Below are positions 41,956-52,762 of a stretch of DNA of 64,000 nt, in pieces (within the stretch, counting starts at the first letter, position 1; each line of letters opens with the position of its first letter). Made by a program: the position numbers and the translations under genes. The stretch comes from RGIG3178 sp963674495 (GTDB taxonomy: Bacteria > Bacillota > Clostridia > Christensenellales > QAND01), in assembly GCA_963674495.2 (NCBI GenBank), contig CAXXLG010000002.1:930001-994000 (forward strand), read 5' to 3'. A model generated the notes under the pieces. It had not been told where the DNA came from, searched no databases, and was given only the letters and a program-made list of their open reading frames with translations.

Positions 41956-42001
41956 AAAGCCTGTCAGAATCTCCCGGTCGGCAGATTCTGACAGGCTTTT
42001 C
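41956..42001 (+). terminator. Terminator of the SCIFF locus
   Basis: AAAGCCTGTCAGAATCT (41956-41972) pairs perfectly over 17 bp with 41983-41999 around a ten-base loop; TTTT follows. Confidence 0.93.
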
Positions 42002-42110
42002 TGATAAAGCGCAGGGAATTTGTTACATTTCACACAAAAAAACAAATAATATGCTATAATACTGTACCGGTGGCAGACGGGGATTTTATAGACGATTTTG
42101 TTACCATAGA

Positions 42111-42530
42111 TCAATTCTGTCGACTGGCCATGATGGTTCGCACCTGTTCCATCGCGGCTCCAATGAGCTGGGCGATGGGTTGGTCAATATAGCCGGCAAT
42201 GCGCACGTGCGCTTGCGGCATGGGGATCAGGATCACGGTGGCATCACAACCGCCGATGGCGGTCGCCATACCGGGGGTCAGTTCGCCCAACATGGCATTG
42301 GCCAACACGATGCCCACCGGCCCTAAAAGCAGATCGCATCGCGGGACGGTAACAACGATGGCGTTTTCACCGGTCGCCCCTTCGTTTGCACCGGCGCGTA
42401 ACATGGCGCTGGTTGCCATGGCATTTGTGCCAAGGGCTACGATGCGGTGATCGGGAAATTGGCTTTTTAGTTCGGTTACAAGCGCGCGGCCAACGCCGCC
42501 CCCTTGACCGTCCACAACGCCGATATACAT
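42111..42530 (-). CDS. DUF3842 family protein
   Basis: A 139-residue protein matching the DUF3842 pattern: MYIGVVDGQGGGVGRALV (a glycine-rich, Rossmann-like start), then LGTNAMATSAMLRAGANEGATGENAIV and DLLLGPVGIVLANAMLGELTP (in pieces), with a histidine-bearing strand near PQAHVRIAG. The function is unknown. The start at 42530 follows GGGAGTGAAGCCT; an upstream ATG at 42620 would add a hydrophobic extension unlike the family. Confidence 0.85.
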   Translation of the reverse strand: MYIGVVDGQGGGVGRALVTELKSQFPDHRIVALGTNAMATSAMLRAGANEGATGENAIVVTVPRCDLLLGPVGIVLANAMLGELTPGMATAIGGCDATVILIPMPQAHVRIAGYIDQPIAQLIGAAMEQVRTIMASRQN

Positions 42531-42612
42531 AGGCTTCACTCCCGTGTTTGTAGCATGGATGATATACAGTATAACAGAAGATGAAATTGTGGAAAAGCAA
42601 CAGGCATTAATC

Positions 42613-42641
42613 TTGACCAATTATTACGAATAGGTTACAAT
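42613..42641 (+). promoter_or_regulatory. Promoter of the SpoIID-domain protein gene
   Basis: TTGACC (42613-42618), a 17-base spacer and TACAAT (42636-42641); the GTG start is at 42687 after GAAAGGAGGATGTTCG. Confidence 0.75.
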
Positions 42642-42686
42642 AAAATGACAAAATGTGCCACTATTTGACGGAAAGGAGGATGTTCG

Positions 42687-45600
42687 GTGAAAAAGCGACA
42701 TGTGTTTGCCTGCCTTATGGCTTTGTGCATGATCACCGGTGCTATTGCATCGTATTTTGTTGGTCAGGACACCGCCAGCGCCGCCGAAGCATACAGAACC
42801 ATACGCGTTAAGATCAGTACGGCAGAGAGCTCAAGCATGAGTATCACCGTGGGAGAGAACTACCGCATCGTGGAGAGCCCGACCACTATCCTTCCGTCCG
42901 GAGCATATACCGTGAGCAACAGCAGCGGCAGTATCAGAATTCACGGTGGAGATGTCAATGTGACAACCGGAACGACGCTAACGCTGGAACGGTGCCAAAG
43001 CGGCGGGTTGAATACCGTGACACTTTACAATACGCGGTACAGCTGTAACATTGCCTATTTGGGCAATATGGCTTTTTGCGTTGAAGGGTCGGGCGTACGC
43101 GCCATCAACACGGTACCCGTCGAACAGTATTTGTATGGCGTTGTAGGGTACGAGATGAGCAACTCCTTCCCTATAGAGGCACTCAAAGCTCAGGCCGTGG
43201 TGGCGCGTGGCTATGCCATCAGCTCGCTAAAATCCTCATCCTCGCAATATGATGTTGGGGATACATCCTCCAACCAGGTGTACCGCGGATACCCCAGCGG
43301 CCAGTCGTACGTCAAAGCCGCCGTGGATGCAACGGCGGGGCGGGTCATGATGTGCGACGGGGAGATTTGCGCAACGTATTTCGCGGCCAGCAACGGCGGC
43401 CAGACCGAACTACCAGGCAACGCATGGGGCGGCGGAGACACCAAGAATGTACAGTATCCCTATTTGGCCCAAAAGGATGATCCCTATGATCTTGCAAACA
43501 CGTCCAGCCTATCTTACAGGCTGTACGTGCCCAAGACCATTCGCAATACGTCCATGGATCCGGTGTCGGATCTTACGAGCACGGATATCGCGTATACGGT
43601 GCAAATTGTCAATGTTAACAATAACTGTTCGGTGTACGAATCCGCCTCGGATTGCAGTACAAGGATTGGCATCGCGGACAAGGATGACAAGTATACATGG
43701 ATTGCGGATTCGGGCAGCTATTATAAAATCAACTTCGACGGATCCAACGGCTATGTAAAAAAGAACTATGCAATTAAGATCCCGGAGGAGGGTGCCGAGG
43801 TTACCGGCGGTTTGCCGGCGCTGCCCATCCAGTACGATGGTGTCAGCCCGGTTCTCAACGATTTACAGGAGCAGGCCTTTGAGGTGATGTCAGGCCGCGG
43901 CGATTCGGTGCCGGACAAGACCAACATCCGCCTTTTACAGTGCACGGATTTTCGAAACGGACAGGCTCGTTATTCAAGCGGCGACAGTAGATGTTATGTT
44001 TCGGCGGACGCCGATCTCATCGTCCAATACGTTGACAACGAAGGCAATTTGGTTGACAACGTAGCAGTCACGGTCAGCATCGTGCTGATGAACAAGGTTG
44101 ATGGAAGCTACGTCCTCTCCCATGAGTATCTCAGTTCCAACTGCCGGATGCGGTTGATCGAGTCCATCTCGGACGGTTTTGATGTTGTCAACCGCCGCTA
44201 CGGACACGGGGTAGGCCTATCCCAGCGCGGTGCACAGCAAATGGCGCTTAGCGATAAGGATTATCAGTTCATTCTCACGTTTTATTTTACAGATGCGTCG
44301 CTGTCCACCGTAGATACAGGCGTACCCGATTTGCCCGATTTGCCGGTGGTTACCACAGAGCAGGTTGTTCGCATCGTATTGTCGGATACGAGTTCCTACG
44401 TCAACGTGCGCTCACAGCCCACGACATCCTCCACCAAGCTGGGTCAGGCGCATCATGGGGATACCTACCGGTACCTCGGCAAGACGGGCAGCTGGTGGAT
44501 TATGGATTTCAATGGGCAGACCGGATATGTCTATCAGACATATGGGGTATTGAAAACCATTGCTGTTACGACATCGTCCACGCCTTCCCCCACGGTAACA
44601 CCAACGGTCACGCCCACCGCCACACCTACCGCGACGGCAACGTCCACGCCCACCGCAACGCCAACGGCCACGCCAACGGCCACGCCATCAACGGTGAAGA
44701 AGGTGCGCATCAAGCTGTCCAATACAAGTTCGTACGTCAACGTGCGCTCACAGGCGTCCACGTCGTCCACAAAGCTTGGTAAGGCCTATCACAACGAACA
44801 ATATGAGTATTTGGGCAAGACGGGTAGTTGGTGGAAACTCAACTATAATGGCAAGACCGGTTATGTATATTCGACTTACGGTGAACTGATAACGGTTTCG
44901 ACGACACCGTCGCCGTCCTCCACTGCGACGCCGACCGTGACGCCGACCGTGACACCGACCGTGACACCGACAACAACGCCCACGGCATCGCCATCAGCTA
45001 CCGCTACACAGAAGGTGTCTATCAAACTATCCAACACCAGTTCGTATGTCAACGTGCGCGCCAATGCATCCACGTCGTCCACAAAACTTGGCAGGGCATA
45101 TCACAATGAACAGTATACGTATCTGGGAAAGACGGGCAGTTGGTGGAAAATCGACTATAAAGGCAAGACCGGCTATGTCTACGCGACATACGGTACGCTG
45201 GGAGGCACGTCGTCAACGCCTACGCCGGCGCCGTCCAGTTCCACCTCGAAGGTGGTGCGCATCAGATTGTCCGACACCAGTTCATCGGTCAACGTGCGCT
45301 CCAGAGCCACTTCGTCCTCAACCAAGCTTGGGACGGCAAGGCACGGGCAGACCTATGCGTATTTGGGCAAGAGCGGCAGTTGGTGGAAATTTAACTACAA
45401 AGGGCAGACCGGCTATGTGTATTCGACATACGGCGTATTGGAGACATCGAGCGCATCGTCCACACCTACGCTGTCCCCGCCCCAGGATACGTCCGGCGAA
45501 ACGGCGGACGCGGTATGCATCAAACTGTCCAACACCAGTTCGTATGTCAATATCCGCTCGGGTGCAAGCACGTCTTCAAGCAAGCTGGGTACCGCCAAGC

Positions 45601-45920
45601 ACGGCGCGATCTATCGATATGTTGGACAAAGCGGCAGTTGGTATAAAATACAGTTTGGCACGAAGACTGGTTACGTCCATCAAAACTATGCACAACGGAT
45701 AACGGCGAAGGTGATGACGCGTATTACGCTGAGCAACACATCTTCGATGGTCAATATCCGAAGCGGGGCGTCCACTGGTTCAACTGGCATTGGAAGCGCC
45801 AAACACAACGCCGAATATGCGTATCTTGGTTCATCTGGCGACTGGTATAAAATCCAATTTGGAAGCAAACAGGGCTATGTTCGCAACGATTACGCTACGC
45901 TGTTCTATAAGCTGCCGTAA
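42687..45920 (+). CDS. Secreted SpoIID/LytB-domain protein with SH3-like repeats
   Basis: A 1077-residue wall protein. A signal peptide (about 1-33) is followed by a SpoIID domain: VPVEQYLYGVVGYEMSNSFP and IEALKAQAVVARGYA give the lytic-transglycosylase Glu region, and GHGVGLSQRGAQQMA ends it (about residues 510-525). Inside this domain, about residues 304-366, an SH3-like segment (VQIVNVNNNCSVYESASDC through NGYVKKNYAIKI) is inserted. Six C-terminal SH3 repeats follow (from about 555), each like RIKLSNTSSYVNVRSQASTS and GYVYSTYG, separated by Thr/Pro linkers in the first three gaps. The protein should cut glycan strands and bind the wall. The start is GTG 42687. Confidence 0.92.
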   Translation: MKKRHVFACLMALCMITGAIASYFVGQDTASAAEAYRTIRVKISTAESSSMSITVGENYRIVESPTTILPSGAYTVSNSSGSIRIHGGDVNVTTGTTLTLERCQSGGLNTVTLYNTRYSCNIAYLGNMAFCVEGSGVRAINTVPVEQYLYGVVGYEMSNSFPIEALKAQAVVARGYAISSLKSSSSQYDVGDTSSNQVYRGYPSGQSYVKAAVDATAGRVMMCDGEICATYFAASNGGQTELPGNAWGGGDTKNVQYPYLAQKDDPYDLANTSSLSYRLYVPKTIRNTSMDPVSDLTSTDIAYTVQIVNVNNNCSVYESASDCSTRIGIADKDDKYTWIADSGSYYKINFDGSNGYVKKNYAIKIPEEGAEVTGGLPALPIQYDGVSPVLNDLQEQAFEVMSGRGDSVPDKTNIRLLQCTDFRNGQARYSSGDSRCYVSADADLIVQYVDNEGNLVDNVAVTVSIVLMNKVDGSYVLSHEYLSSNCRMRLIESISDGFDVVNRRYGHGVGLSQRGAQQMALSDKDYQFILTFYFTDASLSTVDTGVPDLPDLPVVTTEQVVRIVLSDTSSYVNVRSQPTTSSTKLGQAHHGDTYRYLGKTGSWWIMDFNGQTGYVYQTYGVLKTIAVTTSSTPSPTVTPTVTPTATPTATATSTPTATPTATPTATPSTVKKVRIKLSNTSSYVNVRSQASTSSTKLGKAYHNEQYEYLGKTGSWWKLNYNGKTGYVYSTYGELITVSTTPSPSSTATPTVTPTVTPTVTPTTTPTASPSATATQKVSIKLSNTSSYVNVRANASTSSTKLGRAYHNEQYTYLGKTGSWWKIDYKGKTGYVYATYGTLGGTSSTPTPAPSSSTSKVVRIRLSDTSSSVNVRSRATSSSTKLGTARHGQTYAYLGKSGSWWKFNYKGQTGYVYSTYGVLETSSASSTPTLSPPQDTSGETADAVCIKLSNTSSYVNIRSGASTSSSKLGTAKHGAIYRYVGQSGSWYKIQFGTKTGYVHQNYAQRITAKVMTRITLSNTSSMVNIRSGASTGSTGIGSAKHNAEYAYLGSSGDWYKIQFGSKQGYVRNDYATLFYKLP
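44358..45905 (+). repeat. Six tandem SH3-encoding repeats with Thr-Pro minisatellite linkers
   Basis: About 65-residue units recur at about 44358, 44698, 45010, 45250, 45505 and 45712. DNA identity between units 2 and 3 is high (for example AACGTGCGC, TCGTCCACAAA, AAGACGGGCAGTTGGTGGAAA). The linkers at 44576-44697 and 44895-45003 are six-base repeats (ACSCCN NNN types encoding TPT/TAT). Recent recombination is likely. Confidence 0.85.
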
Positions 45921-46053
45921 CGGGATTGGGTTAACCGGAGCGAAGCACATTTTGTAGAAGCGGGCGCAACCCGTTTGGTGAGCGGCTGAAATTAACGCAA
46001 CATGGCCCCGTATGGTGACAACCGGCACGTATAACGGGCACAAGGAGGAAAGT

Positions 46054-46653
46054 ATGGCATCTTTGCCCAGTTTGAACAAGGAAAAGCTGGAGGCTTTGAA
46101 GGAAGAATTCTGTACGCTGCTGCGTTCGACAAACCGAGATGGAATCGAAAGCATGATTGTATATCTTGAGCAGGAGACCGATTTTTTTACGGCGCCGGCC
46201 AGTACCAATAAACATGGGGCGCTGTACGGCGGTCTTTTGATGCATAGCTTGGAAGTTTATCGGCTTTTGGAGAACTTCTCAAAGCCGCTCAAGGACGTAA
46301 CGGTAGAATCGCTTGTGATCTGCGGCTTGTTGCACGACGTTTGCAAGGCCAACATGTATACTGTGCGCACGCGCAACATGAAGAACGAACAGGGCCGGTG
46401 GGAAGAGGTGGAGATGTTCGCAATTGATGAGCAGTTCCCCTTCGGCCATGGCGAAAAATCCGTGTATCTTGTGGCCAAACACATTCCATTGACCGACGAA
46501 GAGGCGTTAGCCATCCGCTGGCACATGGGCGGGTATGACGATGCGGCGCGCAGCTATGTGGGTGGCATTACGCAGTCAAACGCGTTCGAAAAAGCTCCGC
46601 TGTGCGTATCGCTGCATCTGGCGGATATGTACGCGGCGCATTTTCGCGTTTGA
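46054..46653 (+). CDS. HD-domain hydrolase
   Basis: A 199-residue predicted metal-dependent phosphohydrolase. HD-superfamily features are GALYGGLLMHSLEVYRLLENF and ICGLLHDVCKANMYTV, with the His-Asp pair in LLHDVCK; an outer region has FPFGHGEKSVYLVAKHIPLTDEEALAIRWHMGGYD (in pieces), typical of the YhaM/TraI-like group. The substrate (nucleotide or RNA ends) is not known. ATG 46054 follows AAGGAGGAAAGT. It lies downstream of the SpoIID gene and ends at a strong terminator. Confidence 0.88.
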   Translation: MASLPSLNKEKLEALKEEFCTLLRSTNRDGIESMIVYLEQETDFFTAPASTNKHGALYGGLLMHSLEVYRLLENFSKPLKDVTVESLVICGLLHDVCKANMYTVRTRNMKNEQGRWEEVEMFAIDEQFPFGHGEKSVYLVAKHIPLTDEEALAIRWHMGGYDDAARSYVGGITQSNAFEKAPLCVSLHLADMYAAHFRV

Positions 46654-46678
46654 AGATCAGGTATATCACGGGTATTAT

Positions 46679-46710
46679 GGACCGCTTGCACTTGCAAGCG
46701 GTCCTTTTTT
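46679..46710 (+). terminator. Rho-independent terminator
   Basis: GGACCGCTTGCA (46679-46690) pairs with TGCAAGCGGTCC (46693-46704), followed by T6. Confidence 0.93.
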
Positions 46711-46774
46711 ACATAAGAGAATGCAAGTACAACTGCATAATGTGCTATACTAAAAAAAAACGGGAGTTGTATGC

Positions 46775-48430
46775 ATGAATTTGTATTTTGAAGGTGGAGC
46801 ACGCATGGTAACGGGCTCTTGTAGTCTATTGACCGCTTGCGGTAAAAAGGTGCTGATCGATTGTGGTATGCGCCAGGGCGCGGACGCCAAATCCGATGAC
46901 GGTGTCTTTTCCTTTGCCGTCAATGAAATCGATGCGCTGTTGTTAACGCATGCCCACATCGACCATACCGGGCTGGTGCCGCTGCTTTTCAACAGGGGAT
47001 TCAAGGGCAGCATATACGCAACCAAGGTTACGCGCGATCTTTGCACCATTATGCTGGCGGACAGCGGACACATCCAAGAGATGGAAGCGCAATGGAAAAC
47101 GGTCAAAGCAAGGCGGGCTGGGCGCGATGCGATACAGCCGTTGTACACGGCGGAACAGGGCCTCGTGACGGCGCAGCAGATCACGCCCAAGGAATATGAT
47201 GAAATCTTCGAGGTGTTTCCCGGCATCGCTGCATGCTTTGTGGATGCGGGACATCTTTTGGGCAGTGCTATGATCAAATTCTGGATCGAGGAGGATGGCG
47301 TGCAAAAACAGATCGTGTTCTCCGGGGACATTGGCAACCATGACAGGCCCATCGTGCGTGATCCCTCTGAAATTGCGTCGGCGGATTACGTTATCATGGA
47401 ATCCACCTATGGGGACCGGCTCCATCCGCCGCGCGGCGATGATAAAATGATGCTGGCAGGCATTATCAAACAAACGTTTGACGGGGGCGGCAACGTCATA
47501 ATGCCCGCATTCTCCGTCGGACGTACGCAGGAACTATTGTATGATCTAAGCACCATCATGCGAGAGCGTATGGCGGGGCTTGAGCGCTTTGATGTATATG
47601 TCGATAGCCCGTTGTCCAGTAAGGCGACACGCGTGTTTGCGGAGAATTTCAACCAAGATTACTTCGACAAAGAGGCGATGGAGCGCAAACGCAAAGGAGA
47701 CGATCCGTTCAACTTCGATACGCTACATTTTGTGCAATCCGCTGACGAATCCAAAGCATTGAACTTGATGCCCAACAGCAAAGTCATCATCTCGTCCTCC
47801 GGGATGTGCGAAGCCGGGCGCATCAAACACCATCTCAAGCACAATCTGTACCGCAGTGAGTGCGCCATCGTATTTGCCGGATATCAGGCGGTTGGTACAC
47901 TGGGACGGCGCATCGTGGACGGTGAAAAGCGCGTGCGCATTTTCGGCGAGGAGATCGGGGTAAACGCTTCGATCCATCGATTGCAGGGATTTTCCGGACA
48001 TGCCGACCAAAACGGTCTTTTGGAATGGATCGGTGCCTTTGACAACAAACCGACGGTGTTTGTAAACCACGGCGAGGAGGAAGTTGCAATCGGCTATGCA
48101 AAATTGTTGCAGCAGCGCGGCTATAACGCCAAAGCGCCGGGCGAGGGCGATGTGCTCGATCTTGCCACAGGCGTGTTGCAGGCGGCGCCGGAGAGCGCGT
48201 CCGTCCGTAAGATAACCGAAACGGTCCACCATCCCGAATTGATCACACAAGTGGATATAAACTGGGGCGACATGCGCAAGCGGATCCGAAAGGATGGAAA
48301 ACGCCTGATGGAAACCGCAGAACTATTGGATCAATCGTTGCGCGAAGGTCTATCGGGTAAAAAAGGCAAGAAGTACGGTGAATTGTTGAAATCGTTGCGA
48401 GATACGGCTCGTGAGATGATCCGTGGATGA
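46775..48430 (+). CDS. Beta-CASP metallo-beta-lactamase-fold ribonuclease
   Basis: A 551-residue predicted exo/endoribonuclease of the CPSF/Ysh1-like group. The MBL zinc motifs are LLLTHAHIDHTGLVP, CFVDAGHLLGSAM and IVFSGDIGNHD; the beta-CASP insertion carries MPAFSVGRTQELLYDL and VIISSSGMCEAGRIKHHL; RLQGFSGHADQNGLLEW supplies motif C. A C-terminal extension (about 460-551) is basic and helical. It resembles bacterial RNA-processing enzymes rather than RNase J. The last base of its stop codon overlaps an exonuclease gene. Confidence 0.92.
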   Translation: MNLYFEGGARMVTGSCSLLTACGKKVLIDCGMRQGADAKSDDGVFSFAVNEIDALLLTHAHIDHTGLVPLLFNRGFKGSIYATKVTRDLCTIMLADSGHIQEMEAQWKTVKARRAGRDAIQPLYTAEQGLVTAQQITPKEYDEIFEVFPGIAACFVDAGHLLGSAMIKFWIEEDGVQKQIVFSGDIGNHDRPIVRDPSEIASADYVIMESTYGDRLHPPRGDDKMMLAGIIKQTFDGGGNVIMPAFSVGRTQELLYDLSTIMRERMAGLERFDVYVDSPLSSKATRVFAENFNQDYFDKEAMERKRKGDDPFNFDTLHFVQSADESKALNLMPNSKVIISSSGMCEAGRIKHHLKHNLYRSECAIVFAGYQAVGTLGRRIVDGEKRVRIFGEEIGVNASIHRLQGFSGHADQNGLLEWIGAFDNKPTVFVNHGEEEVAIGYAKLLQQRGYNAKAPGEGDVLDLATGVLQAAPESASVRKITETVHHPELITQVDINWGDMRKRIRKDGKRLMETAELLDQSLREGLSGKKGKKYGELLKSLRDTAREMIRG

Positions 48431-48948
48431 AAACGGTTGCTTTGGATGTGGAAATCGCGAGTTCCTATGAGAAGGGAAGCATCTGTGCACTGGGGCTGTG
48501 CGTGATTGAAAATGGCGCTATCGCACAGGAGTACTATACGCTGTGCAATCCAAAAACGTCGTTCGATCCATTTTGTATGTCCATTCACGGCATTACACCG
48601 CAGTTGGTGCGACGTGCGCCCACGCTTGAGCAGGTGCTCAACGAAGTGGCACCCTATCTGCAAGATGCATTGATGGTGGCGCACAACGCGCCGTTTGATG
48701 CGGGCCAGTTGCGCGCTGCTGCCCACCGTACAGGTACCCTTCTACCGCCTTTTTCCACCGCCTGCACGGTGCGCATGGCAAGAAAGGCGTTTCCCGGCCG
48801 CAAGACCTACCGATTAAGCGCACTGGCTGATTTGATTGGCATAGATTTTGTACATCACAATGCGCTGTGGGATGCGCGGGCTTGCGCCATGTTATACCTG
48901 CGGTGTAAGGCGTCGGATGAAGCGAAACAGATGAATCCAACCGGCTAA
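48427..48948 (+). CDS. DEDDh-family 3'-5' exonuclease
   Basis: A 173-residue DnaQ-like exonuclease. The four acidic residues are visible: VALDVEIA (ExoI, Asp and Glu), HGITPQLVRRAPT with HNAPFDAGQLRA (ExoII, Asp), and the DEDDh end HHNALWDARACAMLY (ExoIII, His and Asp). It is close to the PolC/epsilon-type stand-alone exonucleases. Its ATG overlaps the stop of the beta-CASP gene (ATGA), a sign of coupling, so the two nucleases may work together. Confidence 0.93.
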   Translation: MKTVALDVEIASSYEKGSICALGLCVIENGAIAQEYYTLCNPKTSFDPFCMSIHGITPQLVRRAPTLEQVLNEVAPYLQDALMVAHNAPFDAGQLRAAAHRTGTLLPPFSTACTVRMARKAFPGRKTYRLSALADLIGIDFVHHNALWDARACAMLYLRCKASDEAKQMNPTG

Positions 48949-48960
48949 CCGCAATATACA

Positions 48961-48986
48961 CAAAACCCTGCAACCGCAGGGTTTTG
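48961..48986. terminator. Bidirectional terminator
   Basis: CAAAACCCTGC (48961-48971) pairs perfectly with 48976-48986 around AACC. It lies between the exonuclease gene and the minus-strand ribbon-helix-helix gene. Confidence 0.88.
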
Positions 48987-49023
48987 ATGATCTCAGAGGT
49001 ATGGGTTGGATCGGAATAACGAT

Positions 49024-49206
49024 TTAAGCGTTGTTCTTGAATAAGTTGCCCTTTACGTGCCTGTCCGCGACATATGCCTTCAAAATAGTCTCAATGAAAT
49101 TGGAAAACGAACGGTTTTCCTCCAACGCAAACCCTTTCAGTTTGGACACGAGCTGTTCTTCAAAACGGAAACTGTAGACTTTTTTTTCGGGTTTACCAAG
49201 CGCCAT
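49024..49206 (-). CDS. Small ribbon-helix-helix-like protein
   Basis: A 60-residue protein with a strand-helix-helix pattern: KVYSFRFEEQLVSKLKGFAL followed by RSFSNFIETILKAYVADR, like CopG-type DNA-binding proteins. ATG 49206 is preceded by GGGGGAACACAT. Its tail HVKGNLFKNNA is basic. It is likely a repressor; the palindromic element upstream may be its own operator. No toxin partner is adjacent. Confidence 0.7.
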   Translation of the reverse strand: MALGKPEKKVYSFRFEEQLVSKLKGFALEENRSFSNFIETILKAYVADRHVKGNLFKNNA

Positions 49207-49264
49207 ATGTGTTCCCCCCGTCACATGTGTGTGCTTTTATCGCCCTCTCCACTTTACCCCTGAT

Positions 49265-49303
49265 ATATGTACTACGTTATGTTACATTATAACAGATATG
49301 TAC
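49265..49303 (-). promoter_or_regulatory. Promoter and possible operator of the ribbon-helix-helix gene
   Basis: ATATGTAC occurs at 49265-49272 and again at 49296-49303. Between them, on the minus strand, TTATAATGTAACATAA is nearly palindromic and contains a TATAAT -10. A TTTAAA lies 17 bases upstream. Autoregulation is inferred. Confidence 0.45.
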
Positions 49304-49518
49304 AGTGTTTTAAAAGGGTATCCAAATAATGAAAGGGCAACAAAGCCGGTGCCGTCCCTCTCCGTCAAGGAAAACAGTATAATGCATATGATATAAATAT
49401 AGTACACTTGCTTCCATGCGGATAGTCAGGCTAATAAAAAGGACAAAATCTTTTACGTAATAACAAAATATCGGTAATGTACACGTAAAAGAGAACGCAT
49501 AGCGTTCGTGTCCGTCAT

Positions 49519-49547
49519 TTGACCAACGATGGTCGGAATGCTACAAT
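49519..49547 (+). promoter_or_regulatory. Promoter of glmS with an internal inverted repeat
   Basis: TTGACC (49519-49524), a 17-base spacer and TACAAT (49542-49547). GACCA/TGGTC (49521-49525, 49531-49535) is an inverted repeat in the spacer. Upstream, GAACGC-ATA-GCGTTC forms a hairpin at about 49493-49507. No glmS ribozyme was recognised. The stretch 49304-49490 shows nothing else. Confidence 0.65.
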
Positions 49548-49576
49548 GCTTATATTAATAGAGGAGGTCACCCCGC

Positions 49577-51412
<1,836 letters not shown>

Positions 51413-51443
51413 CGCTTGTAGCATTGCGCTAACAAGATATATG

Positions 51444-51480
51444 AAAGAGGGGAATCATCTTGATTCCCCTCTTTGTTTTT
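51444..51480 (+). terminator. Terminator of glmS
   Basis: AAAGAGGGGAATCA (51444-51457) pairs with TGATTCCCCTCTTT (51461-51474), followed by GTTTTT. Confidence 0.93.
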
Positions 51481-51687
51481 GGGAGGCTGGCGGAGAGGCC
51501 CGTGTGAGTGAGCTTAATAAAGTCCATATGTATATTAAACAGTGCAACGCGCGGCATATTGCCAAGGCTATGTAAACAAACCTCACAAGCACCGTACTGT
51601 TCTTATAGGGAAAGACATGATATATTCGCAGTACAACCGTATGGAAAATCGGGGAATTTAACGTGAACATTTCTGAGGTGATGATCC

Positions 51688-52522
51688 ATGATTACAGAAA
51701 TCTATTATTTTTCGGGTACCGGTAATTCGTTGGCTGTGGCAAAAGGCGTCGCTGAAAAGACGGAAGCAACGCTGATACCCATCGCAACACAGATGAATGA
51801 AGAGGTTGTCCGCACCGACGCCGATGTAGTGGGCATTGTATTTCCGGTGTACTACGCAGAACTTCCCATGATTGTTGAAAAGTTTTGCATGAAGCTGTCC
51901 GGTATGGAGGGGATACACATCTTTGCAATCTGCACGTACGGAGGGGCGGCAGGTTCATCGTTACGAAGCCTCAAGCGCCTCATCCGTTCAAGAGGGGGAA
52001 AGCTTCGGCGGGCGATGGTGTTCACATGCCTCAAAACTCCTTTTATAAACCCAGGGAGAATTGCCAGAGACTGTATGGGCGGTGGAATAAAAAGCTCGAG
52101 CGGATTGTCAACAATATAACGCGCAAGTCAAAAGGCATGCATTACGCCAATGCTTTTTTGGAATGGTTGCTTGTGCCCGTTTTTGCTTGCTTAGTGAAAC
52201 CTGTTTGTAAACGGCATTTTGTAAAGAGCTCCGGTTTGCCAGCCAAGAGGCCATATGAAGAGCACAAGCATGTCATGGATAAACACTTTACCACAAACGA
52301 TCAATGCAACGGTTGCGGGATCTGTGCAAAGGTATGCCCCGTGGGAAACATAGAGATCAAAGACAAAAACCGGTTTGGCTGAATCGGTGCGAGCATTGTC
52401 TGGCTTGCTACAATTGGTGTCCGCACAAGGCCATACAGGGTGGTATTGTTGCGAAGGAATACCACTACAGGCATCCGGACGTTAGCTTTTTGGAAATGAT
52501 GAAACAATCCGGCAACGGTTGA
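51688..52522 (+). pseudogene. EFR1-type flavodoxin/ferredoxin protein, frameshifted twice
   Basis: The N-terminal part is a flavodoxin-like domain (MITEIYYFSGTGNSLAVAKG with the phosphate loop, then DVVGIVFPVYYAELP and ICTYGGAAGSS). The frame is lost near 52024 (one base) and continues as MPQNSFYKPRENCQRLYGRW. It is lost again near 52365, where an A-run is one short, and continues as KPVWLNRCEHCLACYNWCPH. The first 4Fe-4S motif is CNGCGICAKVCPVG and the second CEHCLACYNWCPH. The full gene would encode about 275 residues. GAGGTGATGATCC precedes the ATG. Confidence 0.85.
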
Positions 52523-52762
52523 TTTTGGATTCACGGCCCGGCAATGGATCGGCGTGCACCGCTGTTCAAGGCATTGATTGTCAATGGGAAGTGCTGTGAA
52601 AAAAGGCAATGGTGTTGGGTTGCTTGCGACTTGCGTTGAAACGGGGCAACGACATTTTGAGCGAGCGGCGGTTGACTGAACACATCCATTTCCATGCCTT
52701 TATCAAACGCCGCCGGTATGGTACACTAAGATATCAAAAAAAGGGTACAGGGGGAAGGCTGC

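Noticed and set aside
44358..45905. Regular repeats resembling an array
   Set aside because: The repeats are about 190-300 bp, in frame and encode SH3 domains with Thr-Pro linkers; there are no short repeats with unique spacers, so this is not CRISPR.
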